Position numbers and translations under genes: made by a program
In this document: piece after piece, positions 33,025-42,716 of the stretch
How the letters are laid out: every line of letters starts with the position of its first letter
How positions within the stretch are numbered: the first letter of the stretch is position 1
Notes under the pieces: model-generated
Told to the model about the DNA's origin: nothing
Seen by the model: the letters and a program-made list of their open reading frames with translations, nothing else
Databases searched by the model: none
Source of the DNA: an uncultured Alphaproteobacteria bacterium
GTDB lineage: Bacteria; Pseudomonadota; Alphaproteobacteria; RF32; CAG-239
NCBI GenBank assembly: GCA_910577095.1
Contig: CAJTLY010000005.1
Location: forward strand, 1-64,000
DNA: 64,000 nt
Direction of reading: 5' to 3'

Positions 33025-33053
33025 AATATAAACTTAAGATTGACAGATGTCAC
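33025..33053 (-). promoter_or_regulatory. Promoter in front of structured element D
   Basis: Minus strand GTGACA (33053-33048), a 17-bp spacer and TATATT (33030-33025), with predicted initiation a few bases before the element. Confidence 0.55.
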
Positions 33054-33300
33054 GCTTTTTATTTGTATAAATTATTAGATGTGGACAACTAACAATAGAA
33101 AATATCGAAATAGCCGCAGAAGAAGAAAAAAATTTTTATTAATTATAATAAGTTATGTAAAAGAACTTCTGAACTTACCGCTTTGGCGGAGAAAAAATTT
33201 TTATCGGAAAAACAACCAAAAATAGAAAAACAGCGGTAAAAAACAGCGGCGGAAAATAGATTGCCGTTTTTGCCACAAAGCCAGATTCGTGGTGGTACGG
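33054..33300. other. AT-rich intergenic region
   Basis: Nothing further is recognised. A short CCGC/GCGG hairpin lies near 33178-33189 and a weak hairpin with T-run near 33230-33280 may end the bepA-like gene on the minus strand. Confidence 0.35.
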
Positions 33301-34683
33301 TCAATTGTCCGGATTGCGGTTTTCCTTTTCGATTTGTTTAATCCGAAGCAGGAGGTCGTCAATTTTCAGTTTGAGAGCCGGTGCCGGGTTGTGCCGCAGG
33401 GCGTTCTCTGCCTGTCTTTTGGCCATGGCAGCGTCGTTGCCGAGCAGACTGAACTCGGCGGCGGCATAGCTGGAGTTGGCAATGTCGTTTTGGAGGCCGT
33501 AGGTGCGTGCCAGCAGCAACCAGGCATAATTCTCGCGGTTATAAATCAAAACCTGATTGAGCATCCGGATGATTTCTTTGAGTTCGGCCGGGCCGGGATT
33601 GTTTTCCAACATTGCCTGCGACAAATTGATCTTGAACAGGGAGGATGCCGGCTGTCGTTTCAGGGCCTGCCGGTATGCGGAAACGGCGGCGTCAATTTTT
33701 CCGGTTTCCAGCAGCATTTGTCCTTTCAATTCCCAAAAATACGGATTTTGCGGTTCGTCGTTGATGAGACCGTCGATTTTTGCTGAAGCTTCTTTCATCT
33801 TCAATTGTTTGAAATAGGCAATCGCCTGAGCATAGCGTGCCGGGACGGAACGGTCGCCGGCCGGGTATTTGAGAAACGTTTGGCGGGGTTCTTCGGTATA
33901 AGCGAACAGTTTGGCTTTAATGCGCTGAAACTCTTTTTCCTGCGGCCCCTGTCGCGGTGCTTTGGATTCGCGTGACGCTTTTTCCAAAAAGGAAATCCGT
34001 TCGTCGGTCAGCGGGTGAGTGCGGTAATAGTCGCGTTCCGAAATTCCTTCCATCCGGTTCTTTTTCTGAATTTTTTTCATAAATTCCAGCATTCCGGCCG
34101 GCGACTGGTTAATTTTTTTCAGCAAGGCGACCGCGGCTTCGTCGGCGCTTCGTTCTTCGCTGATTTGATAAGTCAGCATCGAATTGATGGCCGAGCTTTG
34201 CGAGCCCAAAATGGCGGCAATGCTCAAATCGGCGCGGCCGGCGGCGATTCCGGCCAAACTTCCGACCACCATCGAGGCCAGGCTGATATTTTGGATTTCG
34301 CGTGATTTTATCTTATGGCGTAAAATATGGCCGCCTTGGATATGCCCGGTTTCGTGAGCCAGAACGCCGGTCAGCTCGTTTTGGCTGTCGGCGGAGATGA
34401 TGGTGCCGATATTGACAAACATCCGGTTGCCGTCGGAAACAAATGCGTTCAGTGTAGGATCGTTGACAATGTAAATTTGTCCGGGATGAAAAGTTACCCC
34501 CGCTGCGTCAAAAACCGGCCGCAACGTCTGATGCAAAAAGATTTCGGTTTCTTCATCGGAAACCAGAGAAATGGCTGCGGCGGTTCCGCAATTTAAAAAA
34601 ACTGACAGCAGCACAAGACTGCATGCCAGTTTTCTGAAGTTGCCCAGAACGTTGATTATCCGTTGATGAGTTTTTTCCACCAC
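33301..34683 (-). CDS. Periplasmic M48 metalloprotease with TPR repeats (BepA-like)
   Basis: A 460-residue protein with an N-terminal hydrophobic signal (about residues 17-38), an M48 peptidase domain with zinc motif HETGH and a C-terminal TPR-type helical region (about 300-445). BepA/YfgC-type proteins look after outer-membrane protein assembly (LptD, BAM) in the periplasm. The reading frame overlaps the end of rne by 28 bp if the first ATG is used; a later start is possible. Confidence 0.88.
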   Translation of the reverse strand: MVEKTHQRIINVLGNFRKLACSLVLLSVFLNCGTAAAISLVSDEETEIFLHQTLRPVFDAAGVTFHPGQIYIVNDPTLNAFVSDGNRMFVNIGTIISADSQNELTGVLAHETGHIQGGHILRHKIKSREIQNISLASMVVGSLAGIAAGRADLSIAAILGSQSSAINSMLTYQISEERSADEAAVALLKKINQSPAGMLEFMKKIQKKNRMEGISERDYYRTHPLTDERISFLEKASRESKAPRQGPQEKEFQRIKAKLFAYTEEPRQTFLKYPAGDRSVPARYAQAIAYFKQLKMKEASAKIDGLINDEPQNPYFWELKGQMLLETGKIDAAVSAYRQALKRQPASSLFKINLSQAMLENNPGPAELKEIIRMLNQVLIYNRENYAWLLLARTYGLQNDIANSSYAAAEFSLLGNDAAMAKRQAENALRHNPAPALKLKIDDLLLRIKQIEKENRNPDN

Positions 34684-37262
34684 GCAACCTTTCTTTTTTC
34701 CGTTTTATTTTCCTCTCCGTTTTCCGAAGATGTAGTCATTTCGTGGCTGTTATACAAGATTACGGCTTCTTCCCGAACCGGTTTGTTTTCGTTTTCCTCG
34801 CCGGAGGCTTCCGAATTGCGGTGATTGTTGCGCCGGCGGTCAAAACGATAGCGGCGGTCACGGCGTCCGCCGCGGCGGCGGTATCCGTTTTCTTCTTTTG
34901 CGGCGTCGTTCTCGTTTCTATTGTTATTGTTTTCGCTTTCAACTGCAACTTCTGTTTTTTCCGCCGGGGTGTCATTGTTGTTGTCGGAAACGGCAACCGC
35001 CTTTTCGGGCTCGACATATTGGTTTTGTTTGGCTTCTTTTACCGGCTCTTCGATCGACTTGACCTGTTTGACCCGCTCAATTTTATAGTCGGCAATATTC
35101 TTGATGCTTTCGTCGGCGGTGATGACAACCTGCATTTTGTAACGTTGTTCGATTGTTACCAGATCGTTGCGTTTTTGGTTAAGCAGATAAACGGCAACGT
35201 CCCGCGGCAAAGAAATTGTGATTTTGGACGAACGGCTTTTGTTGCCTTCTTCTTCAAGTGTGCGCAAAATGGAAACGGCACCCGATTCGATCGTGCGGAT
35301 AATGCCGCGACCGTGGCAGTGAGGGCAAATCTGATAATTGCTTTCAAAGAACGAAGAATGCATCCGTTGCCGCGAAATTTCGAGCAGGCCGAAACAACTC
35401 ATTTTGCCGATCTGCACCCGGGCACGGTCTTTTTTCATCGCCTCTTTCATCCGTTTTTCGATGGCCTGATTGTTTTTGGCTTCGTCCATGTCAATAAAGT
35501 CAATTACCACCAGTCCGGCCAGATTGCGCATTCTCAGCTGTTTGGCAATTTCGTCGGCGGCTTCGAGGTTGGTTTTGAGAGCGGTTTCTTCCAAATCCTT
35601 TTCTTTGGTTGCCCGTCCCGAGTTGACGTCGATTGATACCAGCGCTTCGGTCGGATTGATCACCAGATAGCCGCCCGATTCCAACTGCACGTTGGTGTCG
35701 TGCAGTTTGTCCAGCTGAGCTTCGATTTGAAAACGCTGAAACAACGGAATATCGTCTTCTTTGCACGATTTAAGCTTTTTCATGCTGTGCGGCGATAAAA
35801 TTTTCATGAAATCACGGGCGGCTTGATAAGCGTTGCTGCCGTCTACGATAATTTCCGAGATTTCTTTGGTGAACATGTCGCGCAACGCCCGTTTGATCAG
35901 ATTGCCTTCCTCATAAATCAAAGCCGGTGCTGCCGATTTGAGCGCATCAAGCCGGATTTGTTCCCAGGTACGGATCAGGTAATTGTAGTCGCGGACGATA
36001 TCCGACTTGGTTTTTTCTTCGCCGGCGGTGCGGACAATAAGAGACATGTCGCTGGAGACCGGCAGTTCTTTAATAATCGATTTAAGCCGTTTACGGTCGG
36101 AAACATTGGTGATTTTGCGCGAAACGCCGCCGCTTTTGATCCGGTTGGGCATCAGCACGCAATAGCGTCCCGCCAGCGAAAGGTAAGTCGTCAAAGCGGC
36201 GCCTTTGTTGCCGCGTTCTTCTTTAACCACCTGAACCAGCAGAATCTGACCTTCTTTGATGACGTCCTGAATTTTGTTCTGATGAAACAGTTTGCGCATT
36301 AAAATCAGTTTTTTCTGCACTTCAAAATCATATTCGCCGTCATCATCGTCATCGGCGGCAACTTCATCATCGCCGGCAGCGCCGACAACATCGCTTTCGG
36401 AAGTGCTGTACGCACAGTCGTCATCTTTTTCACAGATTTTTTCTTCGCTTATACCGGCGCTTTCGGCTAAAGTCTTGACTTCGCTTTTAACCTCTTCCGG
36501 AGCGGCTTCTGTGTTTTGCAGCGCATTTTCGGCCGGTGCGGCTTCCGCTTCGGTTGTTACCGGGACGTTGTTTGTTTCGGCTGGGGCCTCTTCCTGAGAA
36601 CGACGGTTTTTGGCAGGGCGTCCGCGACGGCCGCGTCCGGTTTTTTGGGCGCCTTTTTCGGCGGTTGGATTCTCTTCGGCAACCGCAGAAGCCGACGAAG
36701 TGCTCTCCGGGTTCTGTTCTGCGGAGGCTGCCGGTTCTGCCGGCTGAGGAGCTTCGGCAGTTACGGCGATTGCCGTTTCTTCGGTAACGGCGTCTTCCGA
36801 AAGTGTTTTGTTTTCTTCGGCTTCTGTTGTTTTCGCTTCGACGGCGGCCTGGACGCGCGCAGCCGCTTCGGCGGCTTCCTGTTCCAGCCGTTGAGCGCGT
36901 TTCAGCGCTTTTTCTTCGCGGATGCGGGCGCGCTCAAGTTCGCGTTCCTTAATGGCCTGTTTTTTGTTTTCGATCATGGTGTCGATTTCTTTTTCCATCT
37001 CGGCCATGGTCTTGTCGTCTATATTATAATAGTCCGGATGAATTTCGCCAAAGGCCAAAAAACCGTGACGATTGCCGCCGTAATCGACAAAGGCCGCCTG
37101 CAGTGACGGTTCTATCCGCATGACTTTGGCTAAATAAACGTTGCCTTTGATTTGTTTTCTGCTGCTCGATTCGAATTCGACGTCTTCAAGCTTGTTGCCG
37201 TTTACCACCACAACACGTGTTTCTTCGGGCTGGGTGTCGTCAATTAACATTCTTTTGGTCAT
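34656..37262 (-). CDS. rne: Ribonuclease E/G family endoribonuclease
   Basis: An 868-residue enzyme for mRNA decay and rRNA processing. The S1 domain (QIKGNVYLAKVMRIEPSLQAAFVDYG) is interrupted, as in other alphaproteobacterial RNase E, by an insert of about 200 residues rich in Ala, Glu and Asp (about 95-330). The catalytic domain has SIDVNSGR and VIDFIDMD with the metal-binding Asp residues, and the zinc link CPHCHGRG. The C-terminal tail is Arg-rich (RRRGGRRDRRYRFDRRR) and should bind RNA or partners. It forms a unit with the downstream bepA-like gene. Confidence 0.93.
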   Translation of the reverse strand: MTKRMLIDDTQPEETRVVVVNGNKLEDVEFESSSRKQIKGNVYLAKVMRIEPSLQAAFVDYGGNRHGFLAFGEIHPDYYNIDDKTMAEMEKEIDTMIENKKQAIKERELERARIREEKALKRAQRLEQEAAEAAARVQAAVEAKTTEAEENKTLSEDAVTEETAIAVTAEAPQPAEPAASAEQNPESTSSASAVAEENPTAEKGAQKTGRGRRGRPAKNRRSQEEAPAETNNVPVTTEAEAAPAENALQNTEAAPEEVKSEVKTLAESAGISEEKICEKDDDCAYSTSESDVVGAAGDDEVAADDDDDGEYDFEVQKKLILMRKLFHQNKIQDVIKEGQILLVQVVKEERGNKGAALTTYLSLAGRYCVLMPNRIKSGGVSRKITNVSDRKRLKSIIKELPVSSDMSLIVRTAGEEKTKSDIVRDYNYLIRTWEQIRLDALKSAAPALIYEEGNLIKRALRDMFTKEISEIIVDGSNAYQAARDFMKILSPHSMKKLKSCKEDDIPLFQRFQIEAQLDKLHDTNVQLESGGYLVINPTEALVSIDVNSGRATKEKDLEETALKTNLEAADEIAKQLRMRNLAGLVVIDFIDMDEAKNNQAIEKRMKEAMKKDRARVQIGKMSCFGLLEISRQRMHSSFFESNYQICPHCHGRGIIRTIESGAVSILRTLEEEGNKSRSSKITISLPRDVAVYLLNQKRNDLVTIEQRYKMQVVITADESIKNIADYKIERVKQVKSIEEPVKEAKQNQYVEPEKAVAVSDNNNDTPAEKTEVAVESENNNNRNENDAAKEENGYRRRGGRRDRRYRFDRRRNNHRNSEASGEENENKPVREEAVILYNSHEMTTSSENGEENKTEKRKVAWWKKLING

Positions 37263-37783
37263 ATTTTTCCTAAACTCCGTTGCTTCCGCCGTGCCGGCGG
37301 AAAAAAATTATCATTGTCGGAGAGAAATTGCCTGGGCAAAGACAGGAAGTTTTCCTGTCGCGGCGGAATATGTAAAGTCGGTGTACTTCCGCGTCACCGT
37401 CCGTCCGGGTGTACCTGTGGTTCCCCAAAATCGGCGTTTTCCTGTTTTGCGGCCCGCGGATAAACGTTTTGTTGCTTGTTTATTTGTATTTCGAATACCC
37501 GTCGGGTCAGAATCTCTATCCGGTTCAAACCTCGTTTCCGGTCCGATGTTCGGCACGCTTTTCACTTTGAAAAACGGCGGCAACCGGCATTAAGGGCTTT
37601 AAGAAATATCAGATCACGTTATATTGCCCTTAAGCGGTTAAAAGACACCTGACCTACAGCGACAATATACTGCCTTATCTAAAATTACAATATGAATTTT
37701 AATTTTTTTGTTTCGTGTTTTTAACAGATTGGTAATAAGTACGGTTTATAATTGTCAAAACTGTGTTATAAGCCAGAACCATA
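37263..37783. other. Intergenic region between rne and amiC
   Basis: 520 bp without a credible gene. A perfect hairpin GACAGGAA/TTCCTGTC lies at 37341-37359, and GCCGTGCCGGC palindromic sequence near 37290. The minus-strand open frame at 37311-37583 has a biased composition and no ribosome binding site. AT-rich sequence with promoter-like TATAAT boxes precedes amiC. Confidence 0.45.
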
Positions 37784-39034
37784 ATGAACGGATTGACCAA
37801 AAAAATATCGGCGGCTTTCTGCCGGATGCTGCTGTCGTTGACGCTGATCGTGTCAACGGTCGTTTTGTGGTGTCCGTCTGCCGGTGCGGCCGGGCGGATC
37901 AGCGGTCTGCGAATCGGTCAGGGAATCGGCAGTGTGCGGATCGTGTTTGATGCCGACAGCGAATTTGATTATAATGTTTTTCTGCTTGACGGTCCGAAAC
38001 GGCTGGTGGTGGATACCAAAAACGTATATGTGGGCAAAGCGCTGGAAAAAACCAAAGACAGCAATAATCTGGTCGGCCGGGTGAGAGTCGGCGACATTCG
38101 CGATTCCAAAACCCGGGTGGTGTTTGATCTTTTGAAACCGGTGGTTGTCAAAAAAGTGTTTATGCTGCCGCCGCAGTCGACTTTCAAGTGGCGGCTGGCT
38201 GTTGACGTAACCGTGGCTTCGGAACGTGAATTTCGCCAAAAGGCCGGCATAGACAACGCTTACGGCAACAAGAGTTTGTCCTCGGGCACCTGGCATCATG
38301 AAGAGCCGGCGGTCAAAGCAACGCCCGCCGCCCAAAATCGCAAAAAAGTGGTGGTGATCGATGCCGGACACGGCGGTCATGATCCGGGCGCAATCGGTTA
38401 CTCGGGCGTTCATGAAAAAAATATTACGCTGGCGATGGCCAAAGAATTGAAGAAACAACTCGACCGCAAGGGAAAGTACAAGGTTTATCTGACCCGCAGC
38501 GCCGATGTCTTTATTCCGTTGCGCAAGCGGGTGGAAATTGCGCGCAAGCATAACGCAGACCTTTTTCTCTCTGTTCATGCGGATTCTGCCCTGAACCGCA
38601 AAGCGACCGGCCTGTCGGTTTATACGCTTTCCGAAACCGCTTCCGACAAAGAAGCTGCGGCGCTGGCCGAACGTGAAAACAAAGCGGATGTGATCAGCGG
38701 TCTCAATCTGGTCGAGCAGTCGAAAGAAGTGAGCGACGTGCTGATCTCACTGGCTCAACGCGAAACCCGCAATCGTTCTTCCGAATTTGCCAAATGCTTG
38801 GAAGACGAAATGCGCAAATCGGTCAAATTGATCAGCGACACTCACCGTTTTGCCGGTTTTGCGGTTTTGAAAGCGCCCGATGTGCCGTCGGTTCTGCTGG
38901 AAATGGGCTATCTTTCCAACAAAAACGAAGAACGCCTGCTGCGTCAGGAAAGTTACCGCCGCAAGCTGGCTGTCTCCGCCGCCGCCGCCGTTGACCGTTA
39001 TTTTGAAGATATGAAGCACAAATCTCTGTTTTGA
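37784..39034 (+). CDS. amiC: N-acetylmuramoyl-L-alanine amidase with AMIN domain (AmiC-type)
   Basis: A 416-residue periplasmic enzyme that cuts the amide between MurNAc and the stem peptide, mainly at the septum. A signal peptide (to about residue 35), an AMIN domain (about 38-140, septal targeting) and an amidase_3 domain from about 185 with VVIDAGHGGHDPG, the zinc-binding Glu in HEKNITL, LSVHADS and SVLLEMGYLSN. It precedes mrcA by 84 bp, so two cell-wall enzymes lie together. Confidence 0.93.
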   Translation: MNGLTKKISAAFCRMLLSLTLIVSTVVLWCPSAGAAGRISGLRIGQGIGSVRIVFDADSEFDYNVFLLDGPKRLVVDTKNVYVGKALEKTKDSNNLVGRVRVGDIRDSKTRVVFDLLKPVVVKKVFMLPPQSTFKWRLAVDVTVASEREFRQKAGIDNAYGNKSLSSGTWHHEEPAVKATPAAQNRKKVVVIDAGHGGHDPGAIGYSGVHEKNITLAMAKELKKQLDRKGKYKVYLTRSADVFIPLRKRVEIARKHNADLFLSVHADSALNRKATGLSVYTLSETASDKEAAALAERENKADVISGLNLVEQSKEVSDVLISLAQRETRNRSSEFAKCLEDEMRKSVKLISDTHRFAGFAVLKAPDVPSVLLEMGYLSNKNEERLLRQESYRRKLAVSAAAAVDRYFEDMKHKSLF

Positions 39035-39118
39035 CGGCTGATAAAGTGAGAAAATTTATTGTCGTTTGCAATAAAAACTGCTAAGAGTGTGTGCATGGTT
39101 TAATCTGTGGGTGTAAAT

Positions 39119-41587
39119 ATGTTTAAAACGTTGTCTTCCATTCTGAGCACTTTTTTCTTTTTTGCTCTGATTCTTCTGGTCGTCATTATCAGTTATCTTT
39201 GGCGCTTCAGCCAGACTCTGCCCGATTATAGGCAGTTGGAAAAATATGAACCGGCGGTAACGACGCGTTTGTTTGCCGGTGACGGACAATTGCTGAAAGA
39301 ATATGCGGTGGAGCAAAGGTTGTTTATGCCGGTCGGCAAAATTCCCGATCGCGTTAAGCAGGCTTTTATCGCCGCCGAAGACAAAAACTTTTATACGCAC
39401 TCTGGAATTGACTATTTCGGAATTATCCGCGCGATCTTGCGCAATCTCAAAAACATCGGCAGCGGACGCCGTCCCTCGGGGGCATCGACCATAACCCAGC
39501 AGGTTGCCAAAAACTTTTTGCTTTCTTCCGAAGTTTCTTATGTGCGCAAAATCAAAGAAGCTTTGTTGTCCTGGCGGATTGAACAGGCCTTTTCCAAAGA
39601 TCATATTCTGGAATTGTATTTAAATGAAATTTATCTCGGCAATCGTTCCTACGGGGTAGCGGCAGCGGCACTGAACTATTTTGACAAGCCGTTGTCGGAA
39701 CTGACGGTGGAAGAAGCCGCTTATCTGGCCGCATTGCCGAAAGGACCGAACAACTACAATCCCCATACCCGTCACGAAGCGGCGGTCGGCCGTCGCAACT
39801 GGGTGATCGGACGTATGCTTGAAGAAGGCTATATCGACGAAGTGACGGCCGAAGAAGCCAAAGCGCAGCCGTTAAAAGTGGTTGAACGGGATAACCGTTT
39901 CCTCAAACATGCCGATTATTTCAGCGAAGAAACCCGGCGGGTGATTGAAAAGCAGTTTGGCGAAGAGGCCCTGAACGAAGGCGGCTTAATTGTCCGCACC
40001 ACCGTCGATCCCAAGTTGCAGGAAATTGCCACCCGGGTTTTCCGCGAAGAACTGCAAAATTACGATCGCCGCCATGGTTGGCGCGGCGCGTCGGCCAACA
40101 TTGCGCTTGAAGACGATTATATGTCGGTGCTTCAAAAAACCGATTTGCCGTCCGGTGCCGACAAATCGTGGCAAAAAGCGGTAGTCACGCTGGTCAATAA
40201 TGCTCAGGCGCAAATCAAAACCGCAGACGGCGTCGAGGGCGTCATTCCGCTTTCGGTGCTTTCGTGGGCCGGGAAAAATTTGCCGAATCAGGCGGTCGGC
40301 AACGCGCCGAAATCGGTTAAAGAGGTATTGAACGTCGGTGACGTGGTTTGGGTCGAAAAAGTTGATGAAGAAAAAATCAAAAAGCAAAAACTGCCTGCTC
40401 ATACGTATAATCTGCGTCAGGTTCCCGACGTCGACGGCGGTCTGATCGCGATCGATCCGCATACCGGCAGGGTTTTGGCAATGGTCGGCGGTTATTCCTA
40501 CCGGCGTTCGCAATTTAACCGTGCCACTCAGGCGCGTCGGCAAACCGGTTCTTCTTTCAAACCTTTTGTATACCTCTGCGCATTGGAAAACGGTTATTCG
40601 CCGACCGATCTGATTTTGGACGCGCCGTTTGTGCTGGATCAGGGCGCGGGATTGCCGAAATGGAAACCGGTCAATTATTCCAAAAAGTTTTATGGTCTGA
40701 TGACGCTGCGCGAAGGTATTGAAAAGTCGCGCAATCTGATGACTGTACGCTTGGCTCAGGAAGTCGGAATGGATAAAATTTCCGCTTTTACCAGAAAAGC
40801 CGGCATCAATAAAAATCTGCCGAAGCTGTTGTCAATGTCGTTGGGGGCCGGAGAGACCCGGCTGGCCGATTTGACCGCGGCCTATGCGGAAATTGTCAAC
40901 GGCGGCAAGAAAGTGACGCCTTACCTGATTGAGCGTATTCAGGATCGCTACGGCCGTACGATCCTCAAACAGGATGATCGGATTTGCGACGGTTGCAATC
41001 ATGAGGTTTGGCAGGAGGGACCGACTCCGGTTCTTCAGGACAACCGGGAGCAGTTGTTTGACAGCCTTTCGGCCTACCAGATGACGTCAATTCTCGAAGG
41101 GGTGGCGGTGCGCGGTACCGGTGCCCGTTTGCGGGCTTTGAAAAAGCATCTCGGCGGCAAAACCGGAACCACCAACGACAATAAGGAAGGCTGGTTTGTC
41201 GGTTTTTCGCCCGATTTGGTGGTCGGAACGTATGTCGGGTTTGACGAACCGCGTTCGTTGGGACGTCGCGAGACCGGCGCCAGCGCAGCGTTGCCGATTT
41301 TTTACCGTTTTATGGAAGAAGCTTTGAAAGATCAGCCCGATATTCCGTTCCGCATTCCGGCCGGCATCAAATTGGTACGCATCAATTATCATACCGGCAA
41401 GCCGGCGGTTCCCGGAGATTCCGTGGTTATAACCGAAGCTCTCAAGCCGGAATTCAGTTTTGACAAAGCGGCCCAGCGGGTTGTCGGCGGCAATTCCGAT
41501 GACGGGGAGAGCACAGACCGCGGTGATTTTAAGCAATTCGGAAATTCGGACGAAACCGAAAATTTCCAGTTGGGCACTCAATATTAA
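39119..41587 (+). CDS. mrcA: Penicillin-binding protein 1A
   Basis: An 822-residue bifunctional peptidoglycan synthase. One N-terminal membrane helix, a GT51 glycosyltransferase domain (AEDKNFYTHSGID, GASTITQQVAKN) and a transpeptidase domain with SSFK active-site Ser, SRN and KTGTT motifs. A split OB-like region lies between. The ATG at 39119 is preferred over the GTG at 39107. The amiC-mrcA-prfB order is common in proteobacteria. Confidence 0.95.
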   Translation: MFKTLSSILSTFFFFALILLVVIISYLWRFSQTLPDYRQLEKYEPAVTTRLFAGDGQLLKEYAVEQRLFMPVGKIPDRVKQAFIAAEDKNFYTHSGIDYFGIIRAILRNLKNIGSGRRPSGASTITQQVAKNFLLSSEVSYVRKIKEALLSWRIEQAFSKDHILELYLNEIYLGNRSYGVAAAALNYFDKPLSELTVEEAAYLAALPKGPNNYNPHTRHEAAVGRRNWVIGRMLEEGYIDEVTAEEAKAQPLKVVERDNRFLKHADYFSEETRRVIEKQFGEEALNEGGLIVRTTVDPKLQEIATRVFREELQNYDRRHGWRGASANIALEDDYMSVLQKTDLPSGADKSWQKAVVTLVNNAQAQIKTADGVEGVIPLSVLSWAGKNLPNQAVGNAPKSVKEVLNVGDVVWVEKVDEEKIKKQKLPAHTYNLRQVPDVDGGLIAIDPHTGRVLAMVGGYSYRRSQFNRATQARRQTGSSFKPFVYLCALENGYSPTDLILDAPFVLDQGAGLPKWKPVNYSKKFYGLMTLREGIEKSRNLMTVRLAQEVGMDKISAFTRKAGINKNLPKLLSMSLGAGETRLADLTAAYAEIVNGGKKVTPYLIERIQDRYGRTILKQDDRICDGCNHEVWQEGPTPVLQDNREQLFDSLSAYQMTSILEGVAVRGTGARLRALKKHLGGKTGTTNDNKEGWFVGFSPDLVVGTYVGFDEPRSLGRRETGASAALPIFYRFMEEALKDQPDIPFRIPAGIKLVRINYHTGKPAVPGDSVVITEALKPEFSFDKAAQRVVGGNSDDGESTDRGDFKQFGNSDETENFQLGTQY

Positions 41588-41611
41588 TCATCTTAAGTTA
41601 AAGGAAGAAAT

Positions 41612-42716
41612 ATGCAGGCAGAAGTTTTAACACTCACCGAAGAAATCAGGCAGTCCCTGGCACTGCTGAGGAGGTCTCTTTGACTATGACAATGCGGTCT
41701 TGCGGCTTGAGGAACTCAATGCGCTGACGGCGGCGCCGGAATTATGGAATGATGCGGCACGGGCGCAGAAACTGTTGAGCGAAAAAAATGCGTTGGAAGA
41801 AAATCTGACTTCGCTTCGGCAAACCGAGAGTTCCTTAAAAGATCTGACAGAGCTTTGTGAACTGGCGGAAGAGGAAAATAATCAGGAACTGGTAGATGAC
41901 ATCATTGTTCAGCTTCGCGAGCTGAAAGCCCACAGCCGCCGCGGCGAGTTGGAAGCGTTGCTTTCCGGCGAGGCGGACAAAGACGACGCTTTTCTGGAAA
42001 TACATGCCGGCAGCGGCGGCACCGAAGCTCAGGATTGGGCGGAAATGCTGCTGAGAATGTATACGCGCTGGGCAGAAGCTCATCATTATAAGGTTGAATA
42101 CGTTGAAGAAGCGGAAGGCGATGTCGCCGGTTTGAAATCGGTCACGGTTAAAATATGCGGTCATAATGCCTACGGCTGGCTCAAATCGGAAAGCGGCGTT
42201 CACCGCCTGGTGCGTATCTCGCCTTTTGACAGCAACGCCCGCCGCCATACCAGTTTTGCTTCGGTGGGGGTTTATCCGGACATTGACGATGAAATACATA
42301 TCGAAATCAACGAATCCGATTGTCGGGTAGACACGTATCGTGCTTCGGGCGCCGGGGGGCAGCATATTAACAAAACCGATTCGGCGGTGCGGATCACCCA
42401 TATTCCGACCGGCATCGTCGTCCAGTGCCAAAATCAGCGTTCCCAGTTTCAGAACCGTGACGCGGCTTGGAAAATGCTGCGTTCGCGCTTATATGAAATG
42501 GAGTTGAAAAAACGCGAAGCCGCCGCCGAAAGCGAACGCGACACCCAAGGAGACAACGGTTGGGGCTATCAGATCCGTTCTTATGTTCTGCAGCCCTACA
42601 AGTTGATTAAGGATTTGCGCACCGGGGTTGAAAATTCGGATGCCAAAGCGGTTTTGGACGGCGACATAGACTTGTTTTTGGAAGCGGCTTTGGCTGATAA
42701 GGTAAGCAATAAATGA
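41612..42716 (+). CDS. prfB: Peptide chain release factor 2, with programmed +1 frameshift
   Basis: RF2 releases peptides at UGA and UAA codons. Translation starts at ATG 41612 behind AAGGAAG; after 23 codons the frame meets TGA at 41681-41683 in the classic context AGGAGG-TCT-CTT-TGA-C. A +1 shift (skipping T 41681) continues with GAC TAT GAC to the stop at 42716, giving 367 residues. The SPF anticodon-like tripeptide is in VRISPFDS and the catalytic GGQ in GAGGQHIN. The shift makes RF2 control its own level. The interruption is regulatory, not damage. Confidence 0.97.
41669..41684 (+). promoter_or_regulatory. RF2 autoregulatory frameshift site
   Basis: Internal Shine-Dalgarno AGGAGG (41669-41674), 3 nt, then CTTTGAC, the same spacing as in the Escherichia coli site. 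Confidence 0.93.

Noticed and set aside
41700..42716. prfB starting at about 41700 as a complete gene
   Set aside because: The upstream 23 codons, ribosome binding site and frameshift context show that the real start is 41612.
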